Source: an uncultured Clostridium sp. (GTDB taxonomy: Bacteria > Bacillota > Clostridia > TANB77 > CAG-508). Taken from it: 55,459 bases of DNA. The stretch is from assembly GCA_948467875.1 (NCBI GenBank), contig CAOKFZ010000010.1:1-55459 (forward strand), read 5' to 3'. The notes under the pieces were generated by a model. It ran no database searches, was not told the origin of the DNA, and worked only from the letters and a program-made list of their open reading frames with translations. Shown in pieces: positions 25,745 to 34,368 of this stretch. Made by a program: the position numbers and the translations under genes. How positions within the stretch are numbered: position 1 is the stretch's first letter; each line of letters opens with the position of its first letter.

Positions 25745-27556
25745 ATGCAAAATAATATCTTGAAATTAAAAAGACGAATGTTGGTTGTTTTAATTGGTGT
25801 TGTGATGGCGAGTATTGTTTTGATTGGGCAAACCGCGAATTTGCAATTTGTAAGGGGCGAGGAATTGAAAGCAAAGGCATATGGGCAACAGAGTTCAGAC
25901 CGAACCATTACTGCCAATCGTGGCACGATTTATGATAGAAGTGGCGAGAATATTTTGGCGAAAAGCAGCACTGTTCAAACAGTGACAGTTAATCCTGTGA
26001 ATATTGCGCCAGAAAATAAAGAAAAAGTAGCGCATGTTTTGGCAGATATTTTTGAACTAGATTATGAGAAAATTTTGAAAAGAGTGAGCAAGAATAGTTC
26101 GATTGAAACGATTGTTAAAAGAGTGGAGAAGGAAAAAACGGATGAGCTGCGCAAATGGATGCAGGAAAACAATATTTATCAGGGAATTAATATAGACGAA
26201 GATACCAAACGATTTTATCCAGAGGCGAGTTTGGCGTCTCACGTGATTGGTTTTTGCGGAAGTGACAATCAAGGCTTAGACGGAATTGAGGCAAGGTATA
26301 ACGATGTTTTGACAGGGCAAAATGGTTCGATTTCTAAAATGATTGATGCAAAAGGAAATCAATTTGGGGAGGAAGGCGAAAATTATGAAGAGCCGACAGT
26401 TGGCAATGATTTGGTTTTGACGATTGATAAAAATATTCAGGCGATTGCGGAGAAATATTTGGAAGATGTTTGTATTGACAATGTGTGCACAGATGGTGGA
26501 AATGTGGTTATTATGGATCCACGAAATGGCGATATTTTGGCAATGGCGACTTATCCGTTTTATGATTTAAATCAGCCATACGAGATTAGTAATCCAGAAT
26601 TGAAGCAGGTTTGGGAGCTGATGGACCAAGCGCAAAAGTCGGAGAGCTTGCAGGGAATGTGGAGAAATAAGGCGATTGCGGATACCTATGAGCCGGGTTC
26701 GACTTTTAAGTTAGTCACAGCATCCAGTGCAATAGAAGAGGGAATTGCAGAGCCAGACAGGGCAGGAGCTTTTTGTTGTACAGGTGGAATTGAAATTGCA
26801 GGTGTTCGTATCAAATGTTGGCGTTATTATAGACCGCATGGTTCACAAAGTCTGCGAGAAGGCTTGATGAATTCGTGTAACCCAGTGTTTATTGGGTTGG
26901 GACAGAAAATTGGTGTGGAAAAATATTATCATTATTTGGAAAGATTTGGCTTTTTGAAAAAGACGGGAATTGATTTGTATGGAGAAGCGAAAAGTATCTT
27001 TTTGGCAAAAGAAAAAGTGGGCCCTGTGGAACTTGCGACGATTAGTTTTGGGCAACGTTTTGAGGTAACGCCAATTCAAATGATTACAATGGTTTCGACG
27101 ATTGCGAATAAAGGCGTGTATGTGCAGCCGCGTTTGGTAAGGCAAATCAAAAATTCGGAAACTGGCGAAATGCAAGAATTAGAGCCAATTTTCGGAGAAC
27201 GTGCGATTTCGGAGCAAACAGCGGAGAATGTTTTGAGCATGATGACATCAGTTGTGTCAGAAGGAACTGGAAAAAATGCAAAAGTGTTAGGTTATAAAGT
27301 TGGAGGGAAAACAGGCACTTCAGAAGATGGCGTAAATACTGGAAAATATGTAACGTCTTTTATTGGAGTGGCACCAACGAATGAACCGCAAGTCACAATT
27401 TTGGTCACTTTGTATAACCCAACAGGAGAAGGGGGACACCAAGGAGGTGCGTGGGTAATTTTGACAACATTTCTTAGATGTACGAAGCAAAGCGAGTTAC
27501 AGATAAGTTATACAGAGTACATGAGGGAACTATTGAAAAGTCAAGGGTTAAAGTGA
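25745..27556 (+). CDS. Class B penicillin-binding protein (FtsI/SpoVD-like), C-terminus replaced by element E2 sequence
   Basis: Peptidoglycan transpeptidase anchored by one membrane helix (about residues 11-30). The N-terminal dimerisation domain begins at TITANRGTIYDRSGENILAKS. Transpeptidase motifs are intact: STFK (Ser near 319), SCN (near 377) and KTGTSEDG (near 521). The native frame continues GEGGHQGG, after which E2 has inserted. In the present DNA the protein ends with 35 element-encoded residues (AWVILTTFLRCTKQ...LLKSQGLK) instead of the native 32-residue tail at 34369-34466. All catalytic motifs are upstream, so a modified enzyme of nearly native length (603 versus 600 residues) could still be made. 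No PASTA domain is present. Confidence 0.9.
   Translation: MQNNILKLKRRMLVVLIGVVMASIVLIGQTANLQFVRGEELKAKAYGQQSSDRTITANRGTIYDRSGENILAKSSTVQTVTVNPVNIAPENKEKVAHVLADIFELDYEKILKRVSKNSSIETIVKRVEKEKTDELRKWMQENNIYQGINIDEDTKRFYPEASLASHVIGFCGSDNQGLDGIEARYNDVLTGQNGSISKMIDAKGNQFGEEGENYEEPTVGNDLVLTIDKNIQAIAEKYLEDVCIDNVCTDGGNVVIMDPRNGDILAMATYPFYDLNQPYEISNPELKQVWELMDQAQKSESLQGMWRNKAIADTYEPGSTFKLVTASSAIEEGIAEPDRAGAFCCTGGIEIAGVRIKCWRYYRPHGSQSLREGLMNSCNPVFIGLGQKIGVEKYYHYLERFGFLKKTGIDLYGEAKSIFLAKEKVGPVELATISFGQRFEVTPIQMITMVSTIANKGVYVQPRLVRQIKNSETGEMQELEPIFGERAISEQTAENVLSMMTSVVSEGTGKNAKVLGYKVGGKTGTSEDGVNTGKYVTSFIGVAPTNEPQVTILVTLYNPTGEGGHQGGAWVILTTFLRCTKQSELQISYTEYMRELLKSQGLK
27439..27461. other. attL of E2 (core plus element arm)
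   Basis: Core CCAAGGAGGTG (27439-27449) followed by the arm TGGGTAATTT (27452-27461), the exact complement of the right arm at 34351-34360. Confidence 0.85.
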
Positions 27557-27567
27557 ACTAGGAAATT

Positions 27568-27594
27568 GAGAGAAAGTGAGTTGCTTTCTCTTTT
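27568..27594 (+). terminator. Terminator just inside the left end of E2
   Basis: GAGAAAG (27570-27576) pairs with CTTTCTC (27584-27590) and is followed by TTTT. It ends transcription of the PBP fusion gene and is positioned like the left-end terminator of E1. Confidence 0.7.
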
Positions 27595-27701
27595 AATTAT
27601 GATATAATAATAACATTACAATAAAATGATACTCAAATTAAATTATTAATTATAAGAGAAAAGACAATGAAAAATAAAGAGAGATATGGAGGAAAAGGAT
27701 T

Positions 27702-28697
27702 ATGAATAAAATTATACCAAGCAAGTTAAGTATAGGCGACGAAATAAGAGTAATTGCACCATCGAGGAGTATGAAAATTCTAAGTGAAGAAGTAATTGAA
27801 ATAGCAAAAAGAAGATTAGAAAAAATTGGATTTAAAGTTACTTTTGGAAAAAATGTTATGAATTCAATCAATGATGATTTCGGATGTGCAAGTATAGTAG
27901 ATAGAGTAGAAGATTTACATGAGGCATTTAAAGACAAAAATGTGAAAGCAATTTTAACGGTAATAGGTGGTTATAATATAAATCAATTATTAGATTATAT
28001 TGATTATAATTTGATAAGGGAAAATCCTAAAATCATATGTGGATTTTCAGATATAACAGCACTTAGTAATGCAATTTATGCAAAGACAGGATTAATTACT
28101 TATTATGGACCACATTTCTCTAGTTTTGGAATGAAATATGGATTTGATTATACTATGAATTATTTCAAAGATATGCTAATGTGCAATAAAGATATTAGTA
28201 TAGAAAGTTCAGCAGAATGGAGTGATGATTCGTGGTATAAAAATCAAGAAGATAGAGAATTTATAAAAAATGATGGTATGAAAATAATTAATTATGGAAA
28301 AACTGAAGGGAATATAATAGGTGGAAATTTATGTACTTTGAATCTATTACAAGGAACAGAATATATGCCAAATGTGAAAGATATTATTCTATTTTTGGAA
28401 GATGATGATTTGGTAGGAAATGAATTTATAAGAGAATTTGATAGAGATTTGCAATCTTTATTGCATAATTTAAAAGAAAAAAATATAAAAGGTCTTGTAA
28501 TTGGAACAGCAGAAAAAGGAGCTAATATGAACGAAAAAAAGTGGAAAGAAATTATTGAAACAAAGAAAGAACTTATAGATATACCTGTTATTATAGATGC
28601 AAATTTTGGTCATACAACTCCAATTTTTACATTTCCAATTGGAGGATATGCAACAATAGAAGCTAATGAATTTATAAAAATAAAAGTAAAAGATTAA
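27702..28697 (+). CDS. S66-family LD-carboxypeptidase / MccF-like self-immunity peptidase
   Basis: 331 residues. The N-terminal block IRVIAPSRSM and AILTVIGGYNINQLLDYID lead to the nucleophile Ser116 in CGFSDITAL. FLEDDDLVGNEFIREFDR carries the catalytic Glu region and NFGHTTPIFTFPIGG the catalytic His. This spacing is that of the S66 family, with the MccF side more likely than LdcA because of the LEDDD...REFDR loop. MccF enzymes protect cells from microcin C-like peptidyl-nucleotides by cleaving them. The ribosome site is GGAGGAAAAGG. It stands as a single gene with its own terminator and is probably immunity cargo. Confidence 0.85.
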   Translation: MNKIIPSKLSIGDEIRVIAPSRSMKILSEEVIEIAKRRLEKIGFKVTFGKNVMNSINDDFGCASIVDRVEDLHEAFKDKNVKAILTVIGGYNINQLLDYIDYNLIRENPKIICGFSDITALSNAIYAKTGLITYYGPHFSSFGMKYGFDYTMNYFKDMLMCNKDISIESSAEWSDDSWYKNQEDREFIKNDGMKIINYGKTEGNIIGGNLCTLNLLQGTEYMPNVKDIILFLEDDDLVGNEFIREFDRDLQSLLHNLKEKNIKGLVIGTAEKGANMNEKKWKEIIETKKELIDIPVIIDANFGHTTPIFTFPIGGYATIEANEFIKIKVKD

Positions 28698-28708
28698 AGG
28701 AATTTCAT

Positions 28709-28750
28709 AAAAAAGTTGTTATATTTTACATTAAATATAGCAACTTTTTT
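28709..28750 (+). terminator. Terminator after the MccF-like gene
   Basis: A 16-bp AT-rich stem (28711-28726 with 28733-28748, one G-U pair) with T-run. Confidence 0.75.
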
Positions 28751-28807
28751 ATACTAATTTACAAATAATTACAACAAAAATTTATCCCTCGGAGAGCAAA
28801 AAAGGGT

Positions 28808-28921
28808 TTTAGGGATTTTCCCTAAACAGCAAAAAGGGGGTCTGTACCCCAAGCTGGCGAACTTTGGGCATTAAAAATGCAACAAAGTTAACGCATATAA
28901 TCACAGATTTCGACTGTGATT
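28808..28921. other. Hairpin cluster in E2 (oriT-like or structured RNA)
   Basis: Four inverted repeats in about 115 bp: TTTAGGGA/TCCCTAAA (28808-28826), GGGGT/ACCCC (28837-28850), GCATT/AATGC (28868-28880) and AATCACAG/CTGTGATT (28899-28921). The GGGG/CCCC and GCATT/AATGC pairs recall the putative oriT of E1 at 9954-9996. No gene lies between 28698 and 29083. Confidence 0.4.
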
Positions 28922-29083
28922 TAATTTCGGAGCAAAAATTTGGCTTTTTTATTATGCTCCGCTTAGCATAAATATTTTTAAAAAATTTCAAAAAGGGCGC
29001 TGACAAAATAAAAATTATACGTTATAACATGATTAATAATTAATTATTAAGTGTATACACATATTAAAAAATGGAGGTAAGAA

Positions 29084-29401
29084 ATGAAAGAATGTTTTTT
29101 GTATGACGTGGATTCGATAGAATTTTGTGAGGCGATAAGTCAACTAAAATGCGATTTAAAAAATAATAATCAGGTGTATAGGGATATTTTTTATAAAATT
29201 GAGAGAATGAAGATGAAATATCCAGTTGTTAGAAATATTTTGGAGGATGAAGAAACAAGTCAAATGAACTTGGAAGAAAGTTTGGCATTATTAAAAGTGA
29301 TAAATTTGTATAGAGAGCTATTTAGAATGGAGGAGTATGAAATATTTTGTTTGGGGTGTCGAGAGAATTTTGGGTATTTGAGGAGAATTGAGGTGATTTG
29401 A
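29084..29401 (+). CDS. Small element-borne protein, paralog of the E1 gene at 9525
   Basis: 105 residues. It has the same layout as the E1 protein: DVDSIEFCEAISQLKCDL at the start, RNILEDEETSQMNLEESLALLKVINLYRELFRMEEYEIF in the second half. The family is not one I can name. The ribosome site is GGAGG. It lacks the upstream TnpV gene that precedes its E1 relative. Its occurrence as a stand-alone gene in a second, otherwise different element suggests a backbone role (maintenance or control of excision). That is inference. Confidence 0.7.
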   Translation: MKECFLYDVDSIEFCEAISQLKCDLKNNNQVYRDIFYKIERMKMKYPVVRNILEDEETSQMNLEESLALLKVINLYRELFRMEEYEIFCLGCRENFGYLRRIEVI

Positions 29402-29497
29402 GATTGGTAGAGAACTAAAAAAATATAATAAAATGGTTGAGAAAAATATTTGGATATGATATAGTACTAATGAAAAAATAAATATAGGAGAAAATAT

Positions 29498-30610
29498 ATG
29501 GGAGTATTAGATCAGGAAGCAGAAGTACACACAAGGATTATGAATAATGTAGTTATTAAAGACGGAATAAGAAATGTTTTAGGGATAGACGGTGAATTTC
29601 AACTTATACATGAAGATGAATACATTAATGGGATAGTTGCAGATTTTTCTATTATAGTAAATAATAAAATTAGGGCTATTATGGAATGTAAAGGAGGGCA
29701 TATAGGTGTTACTGACTATGTAAGAGGAATTGGACAAATATTTCAATATGAATATTTTTCAGAAAAGAATATAACTCCAAAATCTTTGGAATACGAAAGA
29801 AATTTTAATGCTGTATATATTTTCCCAGATTCAGTAATTAGAAATAATATGTTTAATATTGCGAAATTTAAATATCCTAAATCAGTTATGCTTTTAGAAA
29901 TAAACGAAAATAATAATGCAGTTAGACTAATTTCTGAAAAAGAATTAAAAGAATTAGAAGAAGCATATGAAAGCAATTTGGTTACAATATCTCAATATTA
30001 TTTTAGAGATAATAGAATATTTGAATTATATATATTATTAAAATATTTATTATATTTAGAACAAAGAGGAATTACAGAATGTAATAGAAGGGAACTAGAA
30101 ATTCGATTTTTAACTAAAATTGGAACTATTAATAATGGAAATTGGAGAAATGCTTTCATTAGTTTATCTAATCTAGGTCTAATAAATAATAGAAATATGC
30201 TAACTCAAGCAGGAAAAAATATGGCAATTATGAATTATGAAGAGTTTGCTGTAGAAATGTATAATTCATATATAAAGGTTTATTTTGAACAAATATATAG
30301 GATATTTGAAGGTAATAATATTTTAACAATGACGAATCAAGAAATAACGCAGAGGATAAAAGAAAATTATAGGAATAGAGATGTTTTATATTTAACTCAA
30401 TCTAATGGAAGATATATTTCTAGTTGGATGAATATTATGAGGGATGACTATGGATGTATTAATTTTGAACCTAGAAATAGTTTAAGAAAAGTTATATATA
30501 ATCCAGTTGATTTAAATATAGAAGCATTTAAACGAAAAATATTAGAAAGTAGCATTGCATATGAATATATAGATAAATATACAATGTTAATACAGAAGGG
30601 AGAATTTTAA
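29498..30610 (+). CDS. Putative type II restriction endonuclease (PD-(D/E)XK type)
   Basis: 370 residues. The N-terminal domain shows IVADFSIIVNNKIRAIMECKGG, giving D49, thirteen residues, then E63-C-K65, a PD-(D/E)XK nuclease signature. GVTDYVRGIGQIFQYEYF follows, as expected for a helix over the active site. The C-terminal two thirds are helical and probably recognise DNA. The stop codon overlaps the start of a C5 methyltransferase gene by one base (TAATG), the usual restriction-methylation pair. It has no clear similarity to a named enzyme, so the assignment rests on motif plus neighbour. Confidence 0.72.
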   Translation: MGVLDQEAEVHTRIMNNVVIKDGIRNVLGIDGEFQLIHEDEYINGIVADFSIIVNNKIRAIMECKGGHIGVTDYVRGIGQIFQYEYFSEKNITPKSLEYERNFNAVYIFPDSVIRNNMFNIAKFKYPKSVMLLEINENNNAVRLISEKELKELEEAYESNLVTISQYYFRDNRIFELYILLKYLLYLEQRGITECNRRELEIRFLTKIGTINNGNWRNAFISLSNLGLINNRNMLTQAGKNMAIMNYEEFAVEMYNSYIKVYFEQIYRIFEGNNILTMTNQEITQRIKENYRNRDVLYLTQSNGRYISSWMNIMRDDYGCINFEPRNSLRKVIYNPVDLNIEAFKRKILESSIAYEYIDKYTMLIQKGEF

Positions 30611-31890
30611 TGTATACAATATATGAAACTTTTGTTGGTGTTGGAGGTTCACACATTGGATTTAAGAATAATGGTTTTGTATCTAAATATGTAAATGATT
30701 TTAGTAATGAATGTTTAGAGACATTGATATATAATAATCCAGATATCAAGGAAACAGCATTTGTAGATAATACTAATATTGTAGAAATAGAACCAAAAAA
30801 AATATTAAAAAAAACTAATATGAAATCAGAAGAATTAGATGTACTGTTTGGTGGTATAGTTTGTAAGGGATTTAGTTTAGCAGGAGAGAGATCACCAAAT
30901 GATGAACGTAATTACTTTTACAGGAAACAATTAGAAATAGTAAAAGAAGTTAGACCTAAAATAAGTGTTATAGAAAATGTACCTGGAATACAAAATGCTG
31001 AAGTATTATCACCAGACGCTTCAGAAGGAGTAGCTCAAAAAATTGATGAGATTTGGCAAAAATTAGAAGACTATAAAGGAATGAAAGCAAAATATAGAAA
31101 AGATAACAATATAACAAAAGAGCTTGAAGAAGAAGGAAAAAAATTGAGAAAAAGTAAAGAAGAAATGCTTAATTATTTAAGAAAAAATAATTTATTAATT
31201 TCTGTTATGGATGATATTTATAGCCAATATGAAAAATTAGGATATAAGGTATATAGGCAGGTTTTAAATTCAGCTTGTTATGGTGCAGCAACTAAAAGAG
31301 AAAGAGTTATAGTAGTTGCTATTAGAAAAGATATAAATGTAGAATTTGAATTTCCAAAAGCAACATACGGAAATGAATATTTTGTTAGTAAATATCCTTA
31401 TTTATATATTGATAAAACAGATTTTAAAAAGATAAGAACAGTTAATGATGCTTTTAGTTGTATAAATTATGATGATAAGGAGGATATTGATAATTTACCT
31501 ATGCAACATACTCAAAAAACAGTTGAAAGATTTAAATATATTCCAGAAGGAGATAGTATTGTAAATCATATAGATAATTTGCCAGAAGAATTAAAAATTA
31601 GTAAGTTTTATTCAAGAGGTAATACAATGAGATTAGCTGGCAATTTGCCAAGTCCTACTTTAGTTCCAGGACATAGTAATTTTCCAGTACATCCAACTGA
31701 AAATCGAAGCATTACAGTTAGAGAAGCAGCTTGTATAACTGGTTTTCCAAGTGATTATAAGTTTTTTGGTAGTCATACTAAAAGATGTGAAGAAGTAGGA
31801 AATGCTGTACCACCTCCATTATCAACAGCAATAGCAAAATCAGTGAAAGAAGTTTTAGATACATATTATAAAAATAAAGATGCTATTTAA
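30610..31890 (+). CDS. DNA cytosine-C5 methyltransferase with unusual catalytic loop
   Basis: 426 residues. Motifs in order: I, ETFVGVGGSHIGFKNNGF; IV, GGIVCKGFSLAG with the catalytic Cys85; VI, SVIENVPGI; VIII, YGAATKRERVIVVAI; IX, RSITVREAACITGFPSDY; X, EEVGNAVPPPLS. The order is that of a classical m5C methyltransferase. Motif IV has IVCKGFS where nearly all family members have PPCQGFS, so both prolines before the Cys are missing and Gln is Lys. The SAM motif also reads VGVGG instead of AGxGG. It is translationally coupled to the upstream nuclease gene. It methylates the site that nuclease would cut, if active. Confidence 0.88.
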   Translation: MYTIYETFVGVGGSHIGFKNNGFVSKYVNDFSNECLETLIYNNPDIKETAFVDNTNIVEIEPKKILKKTNMKSEELDVLFGGIVCKGFSLAGERSPNDERNYFYRKQLEIVKEVRPKISVIENVPGIQNAEVLSPDASEGVAQKIDEIWQKLEDYKGMKAKYRKDNNITKELEEEGKKLRKSKEEMLNYLRKNNLLISVMDDIYSQYEKLGYKVYRQVLNSACYGAATKRERVIVVAIRKDINVEFEFPKATYGNEYFVSKYPYLYIDKTDFKKIRTVNDAFSCINYDDKEDIDNLPMQHTQKTVERFKYIPEGDSIVNHIDNLPEELKISKFYSRGNTMRLAGNLPSPTLVPGHSNFPVHPTENRSITVREAACITGFPSDYKFFGSHTKRCEEVGNAVPPPLSTAIAKSVKEVLDTYYKNKDAI

Positions 31891-31946
31891 TATATTAGCA
31901 TTAATGTTTAGAAGTATGTATGATATTTTAAAAATAAAAAACCATA

Positions 31947-31988
31947 AATAACTAGAAATGAAAAAGCATAATTTCTAGTTATTTTTTT
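31947..31988 (+). terminator. Terminator of the E2 R-M operon
   Basis: A perfect 13-bp stem (31947-31959 with 31971-31983) followed by a T-run. From here to about 32290 I see only AT-rich DNA without a gene. Confidence 0.85.
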
Positions 31989-32291
31989 GCACTTTTTTAA
32001 TCAACTCATCTGCTCTTATATATAAGATAATTAAAATTTCAGTAAAGTATTAGAATTTTTAAAACAAATTTACAAATGAAACACCAAAGAGAATTTTTAT
32101 TCTATTAAAATAAAAAATCATATAATTTTTTGCTTCTACCCCATAACGTTTTCCAAACTCATTTGCTATTATATATGGATGATAAATTTGAGCAACCTAT
32201 TAAATTTTCCCATAAACAAACAGTAATAAAAAAGCTTTCTCCTAATAAACTTAAATAAATCATCCTAATATTTTGCGAAAGGAAACAAGAC

Positions 32292-32450
32292 TTGAAAAAA
32301 AATCAAAAAATCATTCAATATTTATCAAATGCCCAAAATCCATATCAACTAAAAATTGAAAATATAACTGTAAATATGGACTATTCTCAAAATAACAAAA
32401 CCTTAAATAACTGCCTATTAAATATTTTAAAAATAAAAACAAGAAAGTAA
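32292..32450 (+). CDS. Small protein upstream of the E2 recombinase
   Basis: 52 residues from a TTG at 32292 with AAAGGAAAC upstream. The product begins LKKNQKIIQYLSNAQNPYQLKIENI (TTG read as Met) and ends NNCLLNILKIKTRK. It is not recognised as a named family. Short genes of this shape, with PYxxxIxxxxV... and a final helix, commonly precede serine recombinases in Firmicute elements, and E1 has one in the same position (20672). Weak start and length make this a moderate call. Confidence 0.5.
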   Translation: MKKNQKIIQYLSNAQNPYQLKIENITVNMDYSQNNKTLNNCLLNILKIKTRK

Positions 32451-32470
32451 AATTGCTTTGCAATTTTACA

Positions 32471-32509
32471 TACTGAAACTGCAGAAAATAAATTTTAACA
32501 GTTTCAGTA
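32471..32509. promoter_or_regulatory. Perfect inverted repeat before the E2 recombinase
   Basis: TACTGAAACTG (32471-32481) and CAGTTTCAGTA (32499-32509), 17-bp spacer. It could end the small gene or be a binding site controlling the recombinase. Confidence 0.5.
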
Positions 32510-32570
32510 AAAAGGGCTGACATTTCTTTTTGAACACGTTACACTATAGAAAGAAAGGAGGTAAAACTTA

Positions 32571-34280
32571 ATGGCAGGCAGAAAATCAAAATATTTTTCT
32601 ACCGAAAACATCACTCACAAAAAGATTTGGTCTGTTGCACAATACATAAGACTTTCCCAAGAAGACGCCGATAATGGACAAGAAAAACAGGAAAGCAACA
32701 GTGTAACAAGCCAAAAAACATTGATTAATGAATTTGTAGAAGAACATGATGATTTGCTAGTTTACGATACTTATATAGACGACGGATTTACCGGAACTGA
32801 CTTCAATCGTCCTTCCTTCCAAAGGCTTTTGGAAGATATGCAAAATGGAAATATCAACTGTGTAATTGTCAAAGATTTGTCAAGGCTTGGCAGAAATTAC
32901 ATAGAAGTCGGCAACTACATCGAGCAAGTTTTTCCGTTGTTTAATATAAGATTTATTGCCATTAATGATAATGTCGATAGTTTCAAAAATCCAGCCAGTA
33001 CTAACACAATTTTAGTGCCATTCAAAAACTTAATCAATGACGAATACTGCCGAGATACATCTATTAAAATTAGGTCAGCATTAAATGGAAAAAAGAAAAA
33101 AGGAGAGTTTATCGGAGCGTTTCCGTCTTATGGTTACATCAAAAGCCCAAAAGATAAGCATAAACTTATAATTGATGAAGTTGCAGCTGAAATTGTAAGA
33201 AAGATATTTCATTGGAATGTTCATGAGGGACTTGGCAAAATTGCGATTTGCCACCGATTAAATGAATTAGGAATTCTAAATCCAACAGGACACAAAAAAC
33301 TAGAATTAGGGCAAAATTACAATAATTATGCAAGTAAAGACAACTCGTATACATGGACACCTTCGACGGTGCGAAATATTCTAAACAACGAAGTTTACAT
33401 TGGAAACACGGTGCAAGGCAAAAGGCGAATGAAAAGCTACAAAGTCCATAAAGTGGAAAATGTTTCACCAGAAGAATGGGTTAGAGTGGAAAATACGCAC
33501 GAGCCGATTATTGACAAAGAAACTTTTGAAAAAGCTCAAGAATTAAGCAAAAAAGATATGAAAGTTTCGCAAAAAACAGGAGAATTATCTATTTGGGCGG
33601 GACTTCTAAAATGCAAAGATTGTGGTCGAGCCATGAACAAAAAAAGTAGTACCAACAAAAGTGGAAGAAAATACGAATATTACATTTGCAGTACATATCG
33701 AAAAAAATCCAATCAGTTATGCACAAAACATAGCATAAAAGTGGAAAAGTTGGAGAAGGCAGTTTTACAAGCAATCAATTTTCACATCGATTTGTTAATT
33801 GACACAGATGAAATGATAAACGAAATTATCACTGTAGGGGCAGATGCCCACATCTGCCCTGCAATCGACGAAATGATTTCCCAAAAACAAACCGAAATTT
33901 CCAAAATCTCAAATTTCAAACGAACCTTATACGAAGATTGGAAAAACGAAGACATCACACGAGAAGAATATTTAGAATATAAGCAAAAATATGAAAATGA
34001 CATCGAAAGATTAAATCAAAATATAAAGCGATTACAAAATGAAAAACAAAAATACGAAAATCAAAGTGAGGCGCATAATGAATGGATAGAAAAATTTAAG
34101 GAGCAAAAGGGGATTAGCGAGTTGTCAAGAGATGTGATGCTGGAATTGATTGATTGTATTTATGTGCATGAAAATGGAGATATTACGATAAAATTTAAGT
34201 TTGAAGATGAATTTAAGAGGTGTTTGGAATATATAGAAAACAACAAAAGCGCTTTAAAACTGGATATAGAGGCAGTCTAA
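32571..34280 (+). CDS. Large serine recombinase of E2 (TndX-like)
   Basis: 569 residues. The catalytic domain starts SVAQYIRLSQEDA (nucleophile Ser29), with VIVKDLSRLGRNYIE as the conserved arginine block. The recombinase domain contains YGYIKSPKDKHKLIIDEVAAEIVRKIF and a zinc ribbon (CKDCGRAM...CSTYRKKSNQLC). A coiled coil follows. It resembles Tn4451/Tn5397 TndX-type integrases and should mediate insertion into the PBP gene. The ribosome site is AAGGAGG. The stop is 77 bp before the attachment core, so unlike E1 its C-terminus does not change on integration. A GC-rich hairpin (33838-33859) is translated in frame inside the coiled-coil region. Confidence 0.93.
   Translation: MAGRKSKYFSTENITHKKIWSVAQYIRLSQEDADNGQEKQESNSVTSQKTLINEFVEEHDDLLVYDTYIDDGFTGTDFNRPSFQRLLEDMQNGNINCVIVKDLSRLGRNYIEVGNYIEQVFPLFNIRFIAINDNVDSFKNPASTNTILVPFKNLINDEYCRDTSIKIRSALNGKKKKGEFIGAFPSYGYIKSPKDKHKLIIDEVAAEIVRKIFHWNVHEGLGKIAICHRLNELGILNPTGHKKLELGQNYNNYASKDNSYTWTPSTVRNILNNEVYIGNTVQGKRRMKSYKVHKVENVSPEEWVRVENTHEPIIDKETFEKAQELSKKDMKVSQKTGELSIWAGLLKCKDCGRAMNKKSSTNKSGRKYEYYICSTYRKKSNQLCTKHSIKVEKLEKAVLQAINFHIDLLIDTDEMINEIITVGADAHICPAIDEMISQKQTEISKISNFKRTLYEDWKNEDITREEYLEYKQKYENDIERLNQNIKRLQNEKQKYENQSEAHNEWIEKFKEQKGISELSRDVMLELIDCIYVHENGDITIKFKFEDEFKRCLEYIENNKSALKLDIEAV
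33838..33859. repeat. REP-like GC-rich palindrome inside the recombinase gene
   Basis: GGGCAGATG (33838-33846), loop CCCA, CATCTGCCC (33851-33859), preceded by TGTAG. It codes in frame for roughly VGADAHICPA. Its composition is unlike the surrounding AT-rich gene and looks like an inserted repetitive element. Confidence 0.6.
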
Positions 34281-34343
34281 AAAAGTGTTGTTATTGCTAA
34301 CGCATATAGCCAACACTTACGAAATTTTTTCAAAATTTCGAGT

Positions 34344-34368
34344 GTTGCTTAAATTACCCAAGGAGGTG
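34344..34368. other. attR of E2 (element arm plus core)
   Basis: GTTG (34344-34347), three bases, AAATTACCCA (34351-34360) overlapping the core CCAAGGAGGTG (34358-34368). With the left arm it gives an attP of perfect 10-bp arms around the 10-bp centre AGGAGGTGCG. Confidence 0.85.

Larger units (their letters stand above)
27439..34368 (+). mobile_element. E2: 6.9 kb serine-recombinase integrative element inside the PBP gene
   Basis: Bounded by the 11-bp core CCAAGGAGGTG at 27439-27449 and 34358-34368. Fusing the host flanks restores HQGGGVAAPVAGKILNEVIGYLE in frame. Contents are an MccF-like peptidase, a small gene paralogous to one in E1, a type II restriction-modification pair, a short gene and a TndX-like recombinase at the right end. 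No relaxase or transfer genes are seen. It is probably an excisable cargo island. Confidence 0.9.

Noticed and set aside
32311..32523. Minus-strand 70-residue frame
   Set aside because: Antisense to a better-supported small gene and a hairpin, with no ribosome site.
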